This document shows, piece by piece, positions 62,118 through 64,000 of a stretch of DNA of 64,000 nucleotides. The notes beneath the pieces were generated by a model, which saw nothing but the letters and a program-made list of their open reading frames with translations, searched no databases and had not been told where the DNA came from. The translations under genes were made by a program, and so were the position numbers. Position 1 is the first letter of the stretch. Each line of letters starts with the position of its first letter. Source of the stretch: DASPWV01 sp046726375 (GTDB lineage: Bacteria; Acidobacteriota; Vicinamibacteria; Vicinamibacterales; UBA2999); the NCBI GenBank assembly GCA_046726375.1, contig JBKPAJ010000071.1, positions 1-64,000 of the forward strand, read 5' to 3'.

Positions 62118-64000
62118 TTACTCCACTCGCAGCGCGGTCACGGGATCGACGCGCATGGCGCGGCGCGCCGGAATGTAGTTGGCGAGTACGGCGGCGGCGA
62201 TGAGGGCGATCAGGGCCCCGCCCCACGCAATCGGATCGGCGGCGCCGATGCCGTAGATCACGCCGCTCAGAAGACGGGCGACGAAGGCGGCGATGACGGC
62301 GCCCGAGGCGGCACCGATGGCGGCCACCGTCAGGCCCTGGCGCATGACCATGCCGAGCACCTGCGCGCGATTGGCGCCGAGCGCCACGCGGATGCCGATC
62401 TCGCGCGTGCGTCGCGACACCGAGTAGGCAATAACACCGTACAGACCGATCGCGGCGAGGAGTGTTCCGATGCCGCCAAAACCCGCCGCCAGTATCGCAC
62501 CTGCACGCTCGGGCAGGAGCGAGGTGGCCACCGAGGCTGCCATCGTTTCGTTGCGCACGAAGACGAGACCCGGCTCGATGGCGAGCAGCTCGCGTCGCAT
62601 TGCCGCAAGCAGCGGCGCCGCATCGCCGCGGGTGCGCGCGATGATCGCTCGGTACGTTGACCGTTCCTGCGCCGCCGCGAAATGCAGATACGGCGTTGGC
62701 CGCTCGCCGACTGAATACACCTTGTGATTGCCAACGACTCCGACCACCTCGAACTGCCGCTTGCCAAACGCCATCGTGAAGGTGCGGCCCACAGCACGTC
62801 CATCGGGCCAGAGCCTGCGTGCCATCGTTTCGTTGACAACAGCCACGAGCGGCGTTCCTTCGCGATCCGCGTCGCTGAAGCCGCGACCCTCGATCACGGG
62901 AATGCCAAGCGTTGAAAAATAGTCTGGCGATACCGCGACGTTCATGATCACTTCGCCGTCCGTGTCCGATTTGTACGACTTGCCATCAACGCGAATCGTC
63001 GTTTGATTGAAGTTGATGTCGAACGGCAAACGCGGCGATACGAGCGCCGCCGACTCGACACCCGGCAACGCTTTAACGCGTGCGAGCGCTTCGTCAAACA
63101 ACTGCGCCGACCGCTCGCGCGAGTAGCGGACCATGTCGGTATCCACGGAGACCAACGCAAGACCGTCGATGCGGAATCCCACGTCGGCTGATTGCGCAGC
63201 GGCCAGCGTGCGCAGCAAGAGACCAGCAACCACGAGCAGCACGGCTGTAAGCGCAAGTTGGCTGACGACGAGCGCCTCGCGCAGCGACCAGCGGCGGGTG
63301 CCGACGCGCGCGAGCGGCGCTTCGCCGCGCAGATCGGCGGTCACGCGCGGGGACGCCGATTTGAGCGCGGGGGTCAACGCGGCGACGAGTCCGGATGCGG
63401 CCGCGACGATCATCGCAAAGCCCACCACGCGCAGGTCGAGGCGGAGATCGAATCCCGGCGCCCCGGGTATCGGCAGGCGAATCGCGGAAAGCACGCGAAC
63501 GGCCATCCACGCAATACTCAAGGCGACGGCTGCTCCGGCAAGGCCGAGCACGACACCTTCAATCAGCATTTGCCGCACCAGCTGAGCGCGGCTGGCGCCA
63601 ATCGCCAGGCGGATGCTGATCTCGCGACGCCGCGATGAGGCGCGGGCGAGCAGCATGCCCGCGACGTTCGCGCAGGCGATCAACAGGACCAGCCCGACGA
63701 TCGCCATGACTGCCGCCGAGCCAATTGAGATCGGCCCGCTGGCCTGCGGGACGAGAAAACGGACATCGTTGGTCGGAAACGCAGACAGCTCGCTGTTTTT
63801 GTTGGTCGCCGGGTAAGCCGCGGCAAGTTGCCGCCCCAACAACTGAACGTTAGCGTTTGCCTGCTGCGCCGTAACGCCGGGCTTGAGACGGCCTTTCACG
63901 AACATCCATCTGCTTCCGCGACGCTCGAGCCGCGTGCGGCCGGTGGGCGATGGCACGTTTGAGTTGATACCCGCCGGCTCGATTTCTTCGACATGTGCCG
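62118..64000 (-). CDS. ADOP-family orphan ABC permease 4 (5' end beyond window)
   Basis: The frame is open to the window's right edge: 627 residues visible, the N-terminal part missing. The visible part starts HVEEIEPAGINSNVPSPTG, then GSRWMFVKGRLKPGVTAQQAN of the first core and the FtsX block VLLIACANVAGMLLARASSRRREI. The second core follows, then RRTREIGIRVALGANRAQVLGMVM and YIPARRAMRVDPVTALRVE. It lies ten bases downstream-side of the amidohydrolase start (same strand). Substrate unknown. Confidence 0.93.
   Translation of the reverse strand, partial: AHVEEIEPAGINSNVPSPTGRTRLERRGSRWMFVKGRLKPGVTAQQANANVQLLGRQLAAAYPATNKNSELSAFPTNDVRFLVPQASGPISIGSAAVMAIVGLVLLIACANVAGMLLARASSRRREISIRLAIGASRAQLVRQMLIEGVVLGLAGAAVALSIAWMAVRVLSAIRLPIPGAPGFDLRLDLRVVGFAMIVAAASGLVAALTPALKSASPRVTADLRGEAPLARVGTRRWSLREALVVSQLALTAVLLVVAGLLLRTLAAAQSADVGFRIDGLALVSVDTDMVRYSRERSAQLFDEALARVKALPGVESAALVSPRLPFDINFNQTTIRVDGKSYKSDTDGEVIMNVAVSPDYFSTLGIPVIEGRGFSDADREGTPLVAVVNETMARRLWPDGRAVGRTFTMAFGKRQFEVVGVVGNHKVYSVGERPTPYLHFAAAQERSTYRAIIARTRGDAAPLLAAMRRELLAIEPGLVFVRNETMAASVATSLLPERAGAILAAGFGGIGTLLAAIGLYGVIAYSVSRRTREIGIRVALGANRAQVLGMVMRQGLTVAAIGAASGAVIAAFVARLLSGVIYGIGAADPIAWGGALIALIAAAVLANYIPARRAMRVDPVTALRVE

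Overview
The window is high-GC bacterial chromosome, most likely from the phylum Acidobacteriota and probably the Vicinamibacteria (Luteitalea/Vicinamibacter-like). The main clue is four long FtsX/MacB-type 'ADOP' permeases (acidobacterial duplicated orphan permeases) plus the remnant of a fifth. Further support comes from several DinB proteins, secreted amidohydrolases, a sortilin/BNR-repeat protein and a RAYT transposase. This assignment is inference from gene style; no rRNA or tRNA gene was recognised.

Layout. 1-7.8 kb: TauE/SafE exporter, TPR-TonB_C protein, STAS protein, a periplasmic rhodanese whose catalytic Cys codon is TGA, a lipocalin-like protein, alpha/beta hydrolase plus MmcQ/YjbR protein, an amidohydrolase remnant, a cupin protein and glnS. 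7.8-16 kb: three DinB proteins, an alpha/beta hydrolase, YbaK-type deacylase, ADOP permease 1, and an aminotransferase coupled to an inositol-monophosphatase-family enzyme. 16-31 kb: ADOP permease 2, M1 aminopeptidase, two amidohydrolases, a FAD oxidoreductase / keto-acid hydratase / MFS cluster and a 1059-residue sortilin-like BNR protein. 31-37 kb: alpha/beta hydrolase lacking its nucleophile, Hsp20, cystathionine beta-synthase, a RAYT transposase between inverted REPs, a truncated ADOP remnant and an acetamidase. 37-46 kb (minus strand): ADOP permease 3 with a Cna-B-like protein, then an operon of M20 peptidase homologue, MacB ATPase and two MacB permeases. 46-52.6 kb (plus strand): a five-gene run (DUF885-like, SRPBCC-like, HupE, MBL, AraC), then VOC and CPBP genes. 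52.6-64 kb: a DUF4440-like gene with an in-frame TAG, a ferritin/cupin/panE operon, lytic transglycosylase, SDR plus phosphatase, and an amidohydrolase/dihaem cytochrome c pair. ADOP permease 4 runs off the right edge.

The proteins fit an envelope- and degradation-oriented lifestyle: many have signal peptides or lipoboxes, and many are peptidases, amidohydrolases or orphan permeases. Intergenic DNA is unusual. Most spacers hold a short degenerate repeat family of their own, often in facing orientation, and one spacer is a ten-unit 52-53 bp array.

Most notable observations: (1) a candidate selenocysteine rhodanese, with UGA exactly at the catalytic Cys and a SECIS-like hairpin 15 nt downstream; (2) a RAYT flanked by 29-bp REPs, with a perfect REP-pair (REPIN-like) element of the same sequence 16 kb away between an AraC and a VOC gene; (3) several enzyme homologues whose catalytic residues are replaced; (4) three decaying genes.
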